Virus record (IMG/VR): IMGVR_UViG_3300008459_000122
Coordinates: 1-40,035 of that record
From: a virus
Length of the DNA stretch: 40,035 nucleotides
Strand: one strand, 5' to 3'
The position numbers and the translations under genes were made by a program. How positions within the stretch are numbered: position 1 is the first letter of the stretch; each line of letters opens with the position of its first letter. Of this stretch, positions 31,665-39,774 are shown piece after piece. The notes beneath the pieces were generated by a model, which had not been told where the DNA came from, did no database searches, and worked only from the letters and a program-made list of their open reading frames with translations.

Positions 31665-34600
31665 TTAAGTTAAAAAATTCAGTGATTGAAGTGCTGCTAC
31701 AAGACCTAAGTCTGTAGGAGCTTTATCAGCATGTGAGGCACTTATGGCATATGAACTACTTAATGCATATGAAGCACTTGTTGCTGTATTAGCATATGAT
31801 GCAGAAGTACTTTCTAAACTATATGAACTACTCAAAGCATATGAGCTACTTAATGCATATGAAGCGCTTGTACTGTTGAAACTATATGAACTGCTTTCGG
31901 CATACGAAGCTGTTACACTATAAGATCCACTTAATGCATATGAGCTACTTAGAGCATATGAGGCACTTGTAGCGTTATTTGAATAGGATGCTGATGTACT
32001 CGAACTAGCATAAGATGCACTTACACTTACTAGACTGAATGAGCTACTTAAGGCGTAAGATGAACTTAAATTAGTTAACGAATATGAGGCTGAAGTGCTA
32101 TTATCACTATAACTTGAGGATATAGCATATGAAGCGCTCGTTGCACTATTTGAATAAGAAGCAGAAGTACTAGCTTGACTATATGATGAAGATAGTGCAT
32201 ATGAACTACTAATTGAGTTACTACTCCAAGATGAAGTTCCTATTAAATCTCCTAAAAATGACCCTGTTACTCCTTGTGTTGCGGTTAATGAACCAGTTAC
32301 TTGAGTAATTGAACCACTGTTGTAGATTGTACCTGGTTGAATGTGATCTGATCCTTGCCCTACTGCTACAAAATTACTGGTCATTCCAGTTTCATTTCCC
32401 AACCCTGAAGTGTTCCTTGGACCTGAAATTAGCATTCCCCCGTCGTAGGTAGAACCTGAAGGATTTGAGTAAACCCATTTATTATTTTGTGAGTCCCAGA
32501 GCAAAGATCCAGTTGATGAATTACCAAATGATCCAGAATCTATTACTGTGATTCCTCCAAATCTAGATGAAGGATTATCTGTATTTAAAACTATTATGTT
32601 TGTGCCTATAGATACTACAGAAGCTGTTACATATGCAAAGGAGGCTGTCCCTATTATTTGTAGGTTTCCATTAATTACTCCTCCAGTTAATGGTAAGTAA
32701 TTTGGGGCGTAAGAAGCAGTTTCTGAGTACGAACTTGATAGTGCAGTAGCCGCATACGATGCACTTACAGCAAATGATGCAGTTTCAGGTACATTCAACG
32801 CATAAGATGCGGTAGTAGCATAAGATGCACTTATGGCAAACGATGCAGTTGCAGGCACGTTTAATGCGTAAGAAGCTGTTAAGGCGTATGATGAGCTCAA
32901 ACTACTTAGTGAGTAAGAAGCGCTTGTAGAATTATTCGAATAAGATGCTGTAGTGCTTGAACTGGCATATGATGCGCTTGTACTTGTTAAACTATATGAT
33001 CCACTTAAAGAATAGGATGAGCTTAAGCTGTTCGCGGAATATGATGCAGTGATTGAATTGTTACTCCAAGAAGCTGTCCCAAATAAAGATCCAGTTATTC
33101 CTTGTGTTATATTTAATGAACCTGTTACTTGTACTAAGGTTCCAGCTGCAAATATTAGGTTACTTCTGTTACTAGTTGAAGTTCCATTTCCTACTATGAA
33201 AGCTGCATCTATTGAGGACGATCTATTATACTGACCTTGTACGTGTTGATAAGGTCCTGATGCTACTGTATAGTACCCTTCTGCATGAGAATATTGTCCT
33301 GATGCGGATGTAAAATTCCCTTCAGCATGTGACCCAGGTCCTGATGCTACTGTATAGTACCCTTCTGCATGAGAATATTGTCCTGATGCGGATGTAAAAT
33401 TCCCTTCAGCATGTGACCCCTCTCCATTTGCTAATGTTTGGGATCCCTCTGCGTGTGAGTATACTCCGGATGCCATAGTCTTATACCCTTCAGCATGTGA
33501 GTAGTTTGCTAATGTGGTACTTTCTAAACCCTCTGCATGTGAGTTAAATCCTGATGATGTTGTGTATAGGCCTTCTGCGTGTGAGAATAATCCTGAGGCT
33601 CTTGTGTTACTTCCTTCTGCATGCGAGTAATCTCCTGATGATATTGTGTTACTTCCTTCTGCATGAGAATACTGTCCTGATGCCGTTGTATACCTACCTT
33701 CAGCATGAGAGGAGTATCCTGATGCAGATGTAGCATAGCCCTCGGCGTGTGAATAAGCTCCTCCAGCTGCAGTACTAAATCCTTCAGTGTGTGAATAGTT
33801 TCCTGTAGATACTGTTGAATGCCCTTCGGCATGTGACCAATCTCCTACTGCTTTAGTACCTCCCCCTTCTGCATGGGAATACCACCCGGATGCTGATGTA
33901 GAGTTTCCTTCGGCATGTGAGATGTATCCAGATGCTATTGTATTAAAACCTTCAGCGTGTGACCCACCTCCTACGGCTTGGCTACCCCACCCTTCAGTAT
34001 GGGAGTAATCTCCTATAGCTGAGGTATTGGTCCCTTCAGCATGTGAACCATACCCTGATGATATTGTATTATTTCCCTCAGCATGAGAAGCTTCTCCTGA
34101 GGATATTGAATAATTACCCTCAGCATGAGATCCATCTCCAGAAGCTAGAGTGGAAAACCCTTCAGCATGTGAACCATACCCTGATGCTGTTGAACCTGAA
34201 GCTGTAATGTCATAAGGGTCTTGTGCTCCTTCAGCATGTGAATATGATCCTGATGCTGTTGTATAAAATCCCTCCGCATGTGATCCAGTTCCGAATGCAA
34301 TGCTTCCTGATCCTTGACTTAAAGATCCAGTTATTACTTGATTTCCTATAAAGATATTTGAACCAGTAGTTGCAAATGTTCCAGATACTGCTGTAAAAAC
34401 AGGATCTGTTTCTTGATAATATGAAGCAGTATATGAATAAGAAGAACTATTACTCTGCAATGCAAATGAAGAACTAGTACTCATAATACTCCAAGAAGAA
34501 GTACCGTAGAGAGACCCTGTTATCCCTTCAGTCACTTCTAATGCACCTGATATTATCAGTGAACCAGAGTATGGTGATAAGTTTTCAATAGAACCTGATG

Positions 34601-35438
34601 GTCCTTGGGGTCCTACTGAACCCGAAGGTCCTTGGATACCTTGAGAACCAGATGGCCCTACTGAGCCTGACGGTCCTTGTGAACCCGACGGTCCTTGAAT
34701 ACCTTGGATTCCTTGAATACCTTGTGAGCCTGATGGTCCTATTTCTCCTTGAATACCTTGAATACCCTGTGATCCAGAAGGTCCTGTTAATCCTATTGGA
34801 CCTTGTGAACCCGATGGGCCCTGAGAGCCTGATGCTCCAGTTAATCCAATCGGTCCTTGTGAGCCTGATGGTCCTATTTCTCCTTGGGGTCCCTGTGAAC
34901 CAGAAGGTCCTTGGATACCCTGTGAACCTGATGGTCCTGTTAACCCAATGGGTCCTTGTGATCCAGATGGCCCTGGAATACCTTGAATACCCTGGATTCC
35001 TTGTGAACCTGAAGGTCCAATTTCTCCTTGTGGGCCTTGTGAACCAGATGGGCCTTGAATACCTTGGATTCCTTGAATACCTTGTGAACCTGAAGGTCCA
35101 ATTTCTCCTTGAGGACCTTGTGACCCAGAAGGTCCTTGAATACCCTGAATACCTTGTGAACCCGATGGACCAACTAATCCTTGTGGTCCTTGTGATCCGG
35201 ATGGCCCTTGAATACCTTGTGATCCAGATGGACCAATTAATCCCTGTGGTCCTTGAGAACCTGACGGACCTGGTACCCCCTGAACACCTTGTGGTCCGGG
35301 AGCTGTTACTTCTACTACTTGGGTGGTTAGTTGTACTACATCTACAAAAGTAGGATTATTAGGATCAGTTACAGTTATGTAATTAATCTTCTCTTCAATT
35401 GAGATAGTATTTGTATTTAAGGATATGTTAACTGACAT
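31665..35438 (-). CDS. Long chimeric tail fibre: collagen, SHAEG and SASYA repeats
   Basis: This 1257-residue fibre has four kinds of section. Residues 1-46 form an N-terminal attachment part. Residues about 47-284 are collagen-like Gly-X-Y triplets (GPSGSQGPQG, GIQGIQG). Residues about 376-733 hold 24 SHAEG-type 14-residue repeats plus a terminal QHVQG unit, one of them lengthened by 9 residues. SASYALSS-type heptads fill about 790-912 and 1062-1240. Between them (about 912-1059) is a globular segment with NIIVLNTDNPSSRFGGITVIDSG, then SLLWDSQNNKWVYSNPSG and GGMLISGPRN. The protein should be a long homotrimer that reaches the host surface. Its C-terminus lacks an obvious enzymatic or chaperone domain. 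One pair of repeat units is an exact DNA duplication. Confidence 0.9.
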   Translation of the reverse strand: MSVNISLNTNTISIEEKINYITVTDPNNPTFVDVVQLTTQVVEVTAPGPQGVQGVPGPSGSQGPQGLIGPSGSQGIQGPSGSQGPQGLVGPSGSQGIQGIQGPSGSQGPQGEIGPSGSQGIQGIQGIQGPSGSQGPQGEIGPSGSQGIQGIQGIPGPSGSQGPIGLTGPSGSQGIQGPSGSQGPQGEIGPSGSQGPIGLTGASGSQGPSGSQGPIGLTGPSGSQGIQGIQGEIGPSGSQGIQGIQGIQGPSGSQGPSGSVGPSGSQGIQGPSGSVGPQGPSGSIENLSPYSGSLIISGALEVTEGITGSLYGTSSWSIMSTSSSFALQSNSSSYSYTASYYQETDPVFTAVSGTFATTGSNIFIGNQVITGSLSQGSGSIAFGTGSHAEGFYTTASGSYSHAEGAQDPYDITASGSTASGYGSHAEGFSTLASGDGSHAEGNYSISSGEASHAEGNNTISSGYGSHAEGTNTSAIGDYSHTEGWGSQAVGGGSHAEGFNTIASGYISHAEGNSTSASGWYSHAEGGGTKAVGDWSHAEGHSTVSTGNYSHTEGFSTAAGGAYSHAEGYATSASGYSSHAEGRYTTASGQYSHAEGSNTISSGDYSHAEGSNTRASGLFSHAEGLYTTSSGFNSHAEGLESTTLANYSHAEGYKTMASGVYSHAEGSQTLANGEGSHAEGNFTSASGQYSHAEGYYTVASGPGSHAEGNFTSASGQYSHAEGYYTVASGPYQHVQGQYNRSSSIDAAFIVGNGTSTSNRSNLIFAAGTLVQVTGSLNITQGITGSLFGTASWSNNSITASYSANSLSSSYSLSGSYSLTSTSASYASSSTTASYSNNSTSASYSLSSLSSSYALTASYALNVPATASFAISASYATTASYALNVPETASFAVSASYAATALSSSYSETASYAPNYLPLTGGVINGNLQIIGTASFAYVTASVVSIGTNIIVLNTDNPSSRFGGITVIDSGSFGNSSTGSLLWDSQNNKWVYSNPSGSTYDGGMLISGPRNTSGLGNETGMTSNFVAVGQGSDHIQPGTIYNSGSITQVTGSLTATQGVTGSFLGDLIGTSSWSSNSISSSYALSSSYSQASTSASYSNSATSASYAISSSYSDNSTSASYSLTNLSSSYALSSSFSLVSVSASYASSSTSASYSNNATSASYALSSSYALSGSYSVTASYAESSSYSFNSTSASYALSSSYALSSSYSLESTSASYANTATSASYALSSSYAISASHADKAPTDLGLVAALQSLNFLT
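31720..33070 (-). repeat. SASYA heptad repeats interrupted by a globular segment
   Basis: Two blocks (about 31720-32250 and 32700-33070) encode heptad-like SASYALS units in the long fibre. They are separated by a non-repetitive segment at about 32260-32700. The units are similar but not identical at DNA level. Confidence 0.75.
33240..34310 (-). repeat. 42-bp-period SHAEG coding repeats in the 1257-residue fibre
   Basis: Twenty-five units of mostly 42 bases encode SHAEG-type 14-residue repeats. One unit has a 27-base insertion encoding extra residues (AQDPYDITASGSTASGYG). Confidence 0.85.
33252..33419 (-). repeat. Exact 84-bp tandem duplication
   Basis: Positions 33252-33335 and 33336-33419 are identical by eye. 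Each copy encodes two SHAEG units (28 residues). Because neighbouring units differ at many synonymous sites, this pair must be a recent duplication or gene-conversion event. Confidence 0.88.
34590..35300 (-). repeat. Collagen-like Gly-X-Y repeat region
   Basis: About 237 residues of Gly-X-Y triplets built from GPSGSQG, GIQGIQG and GPQGEIG blocks. The DNA is a 9-base-periodic repeat that also opens long meaningless frames on the other strand. Confidence 0.88.
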
Positions 35439-35448
35439 ATTGTTATCT

Positions 35449-35835
35449 CTATCGGGTTACCTCTTTACTTAATGTAATTTGTCCTTCTAATATTCGGGTA
35501 ACAGTATCACCTGATGATATTTCTAAATCGTATCTTGCAGTTTGAAAATTAAAAACCGATGAAGAAGCAGCGGATATATAGATTCCTATCGATCCGCTTG
35601 TTGGTGGAGTTGATCCATTACTTCCGCTAAAATTTAATCCAGTTCCATCCGCAGCTAGTGAGCTAGAAAGTGTAGCATAGGTTACAGGATTATTATCTGC
35701 AAAATTAGATCTAATTTGCATTTTGCCAGAATACCCTGTTAAATTAATAGGTAAACTATTAGGATCTTTATATTGAATTTCAAAATCTAAGGTAGTTCCT
35801 TGCTCTATAGTAAATGAGTATTTTCCAGCTGCCAT
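35449..35835 (-). CDS. BppU-like N-terminal domain protein, fibre-associated
   Basis: This 128-residue protein reads MAAGKYSFTIEQGTTLDFEIQYKDPNSLPINLTGYSGKMQIRSN, the pattern of a small beta-sandwich domain present in baseplate upper proteins (BppU N-terminal type) and in many short phage proteins next to fibre genes. It continues with GSIGIYISAASSSVFNFQTARYDLEI and ends with RILEGQITLSKEVTR. It may be an adaptor between baseplate and fibre. It lies 10 bases before the long collagen/SHAEG fibre gene, which has a GAGAT-like sequence before its ATG. An ATATTTAT element lies upstream. Confidence 0.7.
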   Translation of the reverse strand: MAAGKYSFTIEQGTTLDFEIQYKDPNSLPINLTGYSGKMQIRSNFADNNPVTYATLSSSLAADGTGLNFSGSNGSTPPTSGSIGIYISAASSSVFNFQTARYDLEISSGDTVTRILEGQITLSKEVTR

Positions 35836-35861
35836 ATTTTTATATTATAAATGTATTTAAT

Positions 35862-35869
35862 ATAAATAT
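35862..35869 (-). promoter_or_regulatory. ATATTTAT promoter-like element before the BppU-like gene
   Basis: The core lies in the 43-base gap after the 68-residue gene and 26 bases before the ATG, so it would drive the adaptor and the long fibre. Confidence 0.5.
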
Positions 35870-35878
35870 GTGGAGTAT

Positions 35879-36085
35879 TTAATTATCTACATTGACCTGT
35901 TCTTGATTCTCTATAATTTCATCTTCCTCTACCCACATTGAGTAGTCTCCGTTTAAAGGAACATAAATTTCTTTAGCTCTTATTTCTGGGTCTTCTGATT
36001 TGTTCACTAATTCTTTACCACTATCTGCAGTAATATGTATGTAGTAATCTGGTATAGTCTCTATTTTCATATATTTGATTTTCAT
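35879..36085 (-). CDS. Small unrecognised protein in the fibre locus
   Basis: This 68-residue acidic protein (KIETIPDYYIHITADSGKELVNKSE, ending in EEDEIIENQEQVNVDN) has no membrane segment or signal peptide and is not recognised. Two ATGs are possible, at 36085 and 36070 (63 residues). The reading frame is tightly packed 9 bases after the BspA-like gene, which supports a real gene. Small acidic proteins beside fibre genes are often assembly chaperones, but nothing in the sequence shows that here. Confidence 0.5.
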   Translation of the reverse strand: MKIKYMKIETIPDYYIHITADSGKELVNKSEDPEIRAKEIYVPLNGDYSMWVEEDEIIENQEQVNVDN

Positions 36086-36094
36086 TGCTTACTA

Positions 36095-37567
36095 TTATAC
36101 AACAGTCCAACCCTTTCCTGTTGCGATTGCTATTTCTCCTGCTGTCAATGCTGCTCTTCCTGGGTTAGTTGATACGTTTATTGTTTGCGCTCCTGCTGCT
36201 GTTCCTAGATTGTTAAATATGGTTACTATATTAGCTTGGCTTAGGGACATACCACTGTAGGAATGTCCTCGTGTTGCATTGATAATATTACTTTTACTTA
36301 ACGTTGTGTTATTAGTTAACCAAGAAGTAAAAACAGTACAAACTGGTAAACTAAAAGCTGGAAGTTCTCTTAAATTCCAACAGTTTTGAAATGTTTGATT
36401 TAGTGTTGTTACGTTTGCAGTATTTAATGCAGGTAGGTATATTAAACTATTACAACCATTAAACATACCTGTCATATTAGTAGCTGCAGTAGTATTTAGT
36501 AAAGGGATTTCTGTCAAACTATTGCAACTAGAAAACATTGAAGTAAAATTACTTCCAGAGGCAGTGTTAAGAAGTGGTATGGTTGTTAATGAACGGCAGG
36601 TACTAAACATTGTAGTAAAGTTAATTCCTTTACTTGTATCGAATAATGCCACTGTCTCTAATGCATTGCATTGAAAAAACATACTTGTAAAATCAGTTAC
36701 GTTTGATGTTCCCATTCCAGTTACGGTTGTCAATGAATTACAATTAGGGAATAAACTTGCAGCTGATGTTCCTAAAGTAAGATTTGGTGCAATTTTTAAA
36801 GATGCACATCCGTCAAACATAGAAGAAACATTTGTTGAGCTTGACAAATTAAAATTAGGAACATTTTCAAGATTATAACACCCAGAAAACATCAAGTTAA
36901 AGTTAGTTCCAGCACTTGTATTAAAATTATTTACTTCTACCAGTGCATAGCAACTCTGAAACATATTATTAAATGCAACACAATGGCTTGTTTCAGTTGG
37001 CTCTATGTAAACTGATCTTAAATTAAATAAATTGGTGCACCAGTTTTGTGGATTTTGCGTACCCATTTGACGAACTGTTATCTTCTCTAGTCTTGCGTAT
37101 CTTACATTATTAACTCCACCACTAAATGTAGGTAGTGCACTTGGCGTTCTAATATCAAACTCTAGCCATCCTGGTGCATACGATTTAGCCAATGTTGGGT
37201 GCTGAACACCAAAACTAACAATGGTTAAATTCTGACCTGCTTGTGGTGTTATTCTTACTAAAGCTTGTCTAAAACCCTTGCTTGTCAATGTTCCTGATGG
37301 TAGTGAAGAAAATGTATGTTGATAGGATGCAACTGCATTTGAAGCATAGTTTGTAACGGTTCCATCACCCCAATCAACAGTATAATTGCCTTGACATTGT
37401 AAAGCAACATAATTTCCACCATCATCATATACAGCCATCAATCCAATAACTTCTTGAGTACCTGGTGTTGGCATTGCTAACCAGTCTGCAGGTCTTGTCC
37501 AGGAGGATGATGAACCTGTAGATGCAGTACTTCCTGATTGAGGTAGTCTAAAAGTTCCTACTGCCAT
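36095..37567 (-). CDS. BspA-type leucine-rich-repeat virion protein
   Basis: This 490-residue protein starts with a short polar region (FRLPQSGSTASTGSSSSWTRPADWL) and a beta domain with YTVDWGDGTVTNYASNAVASYQH. From about residue 190 to 420 it has about nine repeats of 22-25 residues of the form FTSMFxxCNSLTxIPLLNTxxxxN. This is the BspA-type LRR (DUF285-like), known mainly from surface proteins of Bacteroidota, Mycoplasma and protozoa. It ends with ANIVTIFNNLGTAAGAQTINVSTNPGRAALTAGEIAIATGKGW. It probably binds a host surface protein or glycan. Its start overlaps the stop of the preceding gene by one base (TAATG), so they are translated together. Confidence 0.85.
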   Translation of the reverse strand: MAVGTFRLPQSGSTASTGSSSSWTRPADWLAMPTPGTQEVIGLMAVYDDGGNYVALQCQGNYTVDWGDGTVTNYASNAVASYQHTFSSLPSGTLTSKGFRQALVRITPQAGQNLTIVSFGVQHPTLAKSYAPGWLEFDIRTPSALPTFSGGVNNVRYARLEKITVRQMGTQNPQNWCTNLFNLRSVYIEPTETSHCVAFNNMFQSCYALVEVNNFNTSAGTNFNLMFSGCYNLENVPNFNLSSSTNVSSMFDGCASLKIAPNLTLGTSAASLFPNCNSLTTVTGMGTSNVTDFTSMFFQCNALETVALFDTSKGINFTTMFSTCRSLTTIPLLNTASGSNFTSMFSSCNSLTEIPLLNTTAATNMTGMFNGCNSLIYLPALNTANVTTLNQTFQNCWNLRELPAFSLPVCTVFTSWLTNNTTLSKSNIINATRGHSYSGMSLSQANIVTIFNNLGTAAGAQTINVSTNPGRAALTAGEIAIATGKGWTVV

Positions 37568-38028
37568 TATTTGAAAATATTAAAAGTTACTATTATATCA
37601 CCTGTTGGTGCGTTTGTTGCATACATGGTTACAGTCTCACTTGCACTTAGAGTTGAAGGTAAAATATCTGCAGCTCTTACAATTGATATACTTGAAGTTG
37701 CAGGTATTACATCTACTATACTTGTAGCTGTTATAATTGCATTAGAGTAAACGTAGTTGTAGTAGCTACCTGTAAGTGACCAACTTCCTGATGCTAATGT
37801 TACTGGTGTTATTTGTGTTACTGTAAGTGCATTAGTTGCATAAGATGCAGTGAGTGCGTACGAAGCACTAGTTGAGTTCAGTGAATATGAGGAACTTTCT
37901 CCGTTTAGTACATAAGAAGCTGTTCCAAATAATGAACCTGTTATTCCTTGAGTGACTATTAATGATCCTGTGACGTTTGAACTTCCTTCTGAGAAGAATC
38001 CGTTCTTAATTATAAATTCGTTTGGCAT
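37567..38028 (-). CDS. Short TASYA-repeat fibre protein
   Basis: This 153-residue protein has an N-terminal EFIIKNGFFSEGSSNVTGSLIV, a TQGITGSLFGTASYVLNGESSSYSLNSTSASYALTASYATN block shared almost word for word with the 1257-residue fibre, and a beta-rich C-terminal half (SGSWSLTGSYYNYVYSNAIIT, ending in DIIVTFNIFK). It looks like a short fibre or an adaptor with the same trimerising repeat. It directly precedes the BspA-like gene, which may be its partner. An ATATTTAT element lies 38 bases upstream of the start codon. Confidence 0.65.
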   Translation of the reverse strand: MPNEFIIKNGFFSEGSSNVTGSLIVTQGITGSLFGTASYVLNGESSSYSLNSTSASYALTASYATNALTVTQITPVTLASGSWSLTGSYYNYVYSNAIITATSIVDVIPATSSISIVRAADILPSTLSASETVTMYATNAPTGDIIVTFNIFK

Positions 38029-38066
38029 ATCTGTTCCCTATCCGAGATAATGTTTATGTTGTATTA

Positions 38067-38074
38067 ATAAATAT
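38067..38074 (-). promoter_or_regulatory. ATATTTAT promoter-like element after the LamG genes
   Basis: The core lies 2 bases after the LamG stop codon and 38 bases before the ATG of the 153-residue gene, with no hairpin between. Confidence 0.45.
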
Positions 38075-38075
38075 A

Positions 38076-38792
38076 CTATAATTGGTATCTTGATCTTGTT
38101 GCGTTATAGTGTTGTAGGATTTCTTCAGCTGATAGTACTCTGGTGTATATTGCAGTTTGTGCTATTCTTCCTGTGTATGGGTCGCTATCAACACCACCAA
38201 CGTTTCTAAATCCTAAATGAAACTGTGGATGGGTGTATGTTATAGTTCCTGAGCTTAGTAACGTTGCTAAATACGAAGGCACTTCAACTCCATTTAGATA
38301 TAAAAGTAGATTTGTACCACCATTAACACATACGGCACTTATAAACGCCCATTGATTTAATGTAAGTAGATTATTAGCCGAAATCCTATAAGCTTGGTCA
38401 GCACCTATAGATATAAAAAATCCGTTAGTTCCACCACCACCAGCAACACTAAAAAGCCAGCCATTTCTAGACGAGTAGTTCATAGAATTTGCCACTACAG
38501 TTCTTCTAGTTCCTCCTAAAATTGTAGGAAATATCCAAGCCGATACTGTAAAATTCTGTCCAGTATTTATGCTTGAGGTTAGAGAGACTCTATCGTCAAT
38601 CCCATCAAAGACAATACTTCCATTATTATTTGAATTAAAAGTTGGTCCATTTACCAATGTTAGATTATTTCCACCACTAGATAAATCATTCCAAGTAGTT
38701 GAACCACTGATGTATGATTTTGGGTTAGCTATGTCTGAATAGAATGCTAATTGATTTGTGACTATATTTCCACCACCTTCTACGGTACTCAT
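38076..38792 (-). CDS. LamG/concanavalin-like tail adhesin (third copy)
   Basis: This 238-residue protein has the LamG-like jelly-roll pattern: SIVFDGIDDRVSLTSSINTGQNFTVSAWIF near residue 60, LTLNQWAFISAVCVNGGTNLLLYLNGVEV near 140, and GRIAQTAIYTRVLSAEEILQHYNATRSRY at the end. Such domains bind carbohydrates or proteins at fibre tips. It is a paralogue of the proteins at 39058-39774 and 39774 onwards, sharing the C-terminal YxxxLSxxEVLQNYNA motif. Its start overlaps the stop of the preceding small gene by 4 bases (ATGA). No promoter-like element lies immediately before it, so it is part of the same transcript. Confidence 0.82.
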   Translation of the reverse strand: MSTVEGGGNIVTNQLAFYSDIANPKSYISGSTTWNDLSSGGNNLTLVNGPTFNSNNNGSIVFDGIDDRVSLTSSINTGQNFTVSAWIFPTILGGTRRTVVANSMNYSSRNGWLFSVAGGGGTNGFFISIGADQAYRISANNLLTLNQWAFISAVCVNGGTNLLLYLNGVEVPSYLATLLSSGTITYTHPQFHLGFRNVGGVDSDPYTGRIAQTAIYTRVLSAEEILQHYNATRSRYQL

Positions 38793-39058
38793 ATCATTTC
38801 CTCATTTGATGACCATTCAGGTTGAGATAAAATTACCAATATTTCTGTATAGGTATATGGTCCTTCTTTAGTTGTTAAACTATCAACTGATGTTGGTATT
38901 ATTTCACCATCCCATTTAACAAATGTTTTGGTTTGGTCTATTGATTTTCTTACTGTATCTTGTGATGTTTCTAATACTTGAGTAAAATCAATATTAGGTA
39001 ATTCTGATACATTGAATATCATAAAGTTTCTTGTTTCGTAAATTGTAATTTCTTCCAT
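38789..39058 (-). CDS. Small protein between LamG adhesins
   Basis: This 89-residue acidic protein (ITIYETRNFMIFNVSELPNIDFTQVLETSQDTVRKSIDQTKTFVKWDGEI, ending in LVILSQPEWSSNEEMI) was not recognised as a named family. It overlaps both LamG neighbours by a few bases, which indicates strict coexpression. Similar small proteins next to fibre genes are often assembly factors. This one could be a chaperone for the LamG proteins or a minor virion part. Function is inferred from position only. Confidence 0.62.
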   Translation of the reverse strand: MEEITIYETRNFMIFNVSELPNIDFTQVLETSQDTVRKSIDQTKTFVKWDGEIIPTSVDSLTTKEGPYTYTEILVILSQPEWSSNEEMI

Positions 39059-39774
39059 TATAAAAATCTTGATTTTAATGCGTTATAATTTTGTAATACT
39101 TCAGTACTCGTTAATGCTTTATTATAAACTTTTATAGAATATAAACTACCAACTATTGGTCTATATGTGCTATCCCTAAAATCACCAAAAGAAGTTGTTG
39201 TTGATAATGGTTGTATTATACTAACCTTTAAAGTTGATACTTTTTCAACACCATTAACATAAGCTTTTTGAGTACTACCATCCCAAGTTAAAACAATTTG
39301 ATAAACAGTGTTACTATCAGCTATAATACCAGTACCCATATTTGCAAACACGCCATCAAATACCGCAAATATTTCGTTAGTTTGTAATGTAGAACCAGCA
39401 TATCCAATACACATATAAGAACCAGCTACACTAGTTGGGGGTGTGAGATTGCCATTATTATGTAATATATAACCAAAACCACCATTAGCAGTTGGTGACG
39501 GTATTGCCTTAACCCAAACTTCATATGTTTGATTTGATGTTGAGGTAATTGGTGTTGTAAATACCCCTCTATCATCAATACCATCAAAAACAATTCCACC
39601 TCCATTATTAGAACTAAATGTTGGATTATTTATTAATGTTCCATTTACATTTTCGCCATTAATGTTATTCCAAACACTACCAACTCTATTATAGGAATCT
39701 AATTTACCAGCATCTAAATCTAAAACTAAACCATCTTTAACTATACCCCCTAAATATGATATTCTTCCAGCCAT
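39058..39774 (-). CDS. LamG/concanavalin-like tail adhesin (second copy)
   Basis: This 238-residue protein follows the same plan as its neighbours: LVLDLDAGKLDSYNRVGSVWNNINGENVNGTLINNPTFSSNNGGGIVFDGIDDRG near the N-terminus, ending with GSLYSIKVYNKALTSTEVLQNYNALKSRF. The DGIDD motif, the YQIVLTWDGSTQKAYVNGVEKV strand and the final helix-like tail are typical of LamG-like jelly-rolls in environmental phages. It starts at TAATG, overlapping the preceding LamG gene by one base. The three LamG genes are thus a compact, repeated adhesin operon. Confidence 0.83.
   Translation of the reverse strand: MAGRISYLGGIVKDGLVLDLDAGKLDSYNRVGSVWNNINGENVNGTLINNPTFSSNNGGGIVFDGIDDRGVFTTPITSTSNQTYEVWVKAIPSPTANGGFGYILHNNGNLTPPTSVAGSYMCIGYAGSTLQTNEIFAVFDGVFANMGTGIIADSNTVYQIVLTWDGSTQKAYVNGVEKVSTLKVSIIQPLSTTTSFGDFRDSTYRPIVGSLYSIKVYNKALTSTEVLQNYNALKSRFL

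Noticed and set aside
34598-35353. 251-residue open frame on the plus strand opposite the collagen-like region
   Set aside because: It is opened by the 9-base periodicity of the Gly-X-Y repeats. It has no leader, its product is low-complexity Leu/Val/Asn, and it lies opposite a well-supported gene.
26650-35438. Regular 42-base repeats that could be mistaken for a CRISPR array
   Set aside because: The repeats stay in one long reading frame, encode the known SHAEG pattern, have no unique spacers and differ at third codon positions.
2839-38074. Plus-strand ATAAATAT read as T4-type late promoters for antisense transcription
   Set aside because: No plus-strand genes are present, and the element lies after minus-strand terminators and before minus-strand start codons, so a sense role is the simpler reading.
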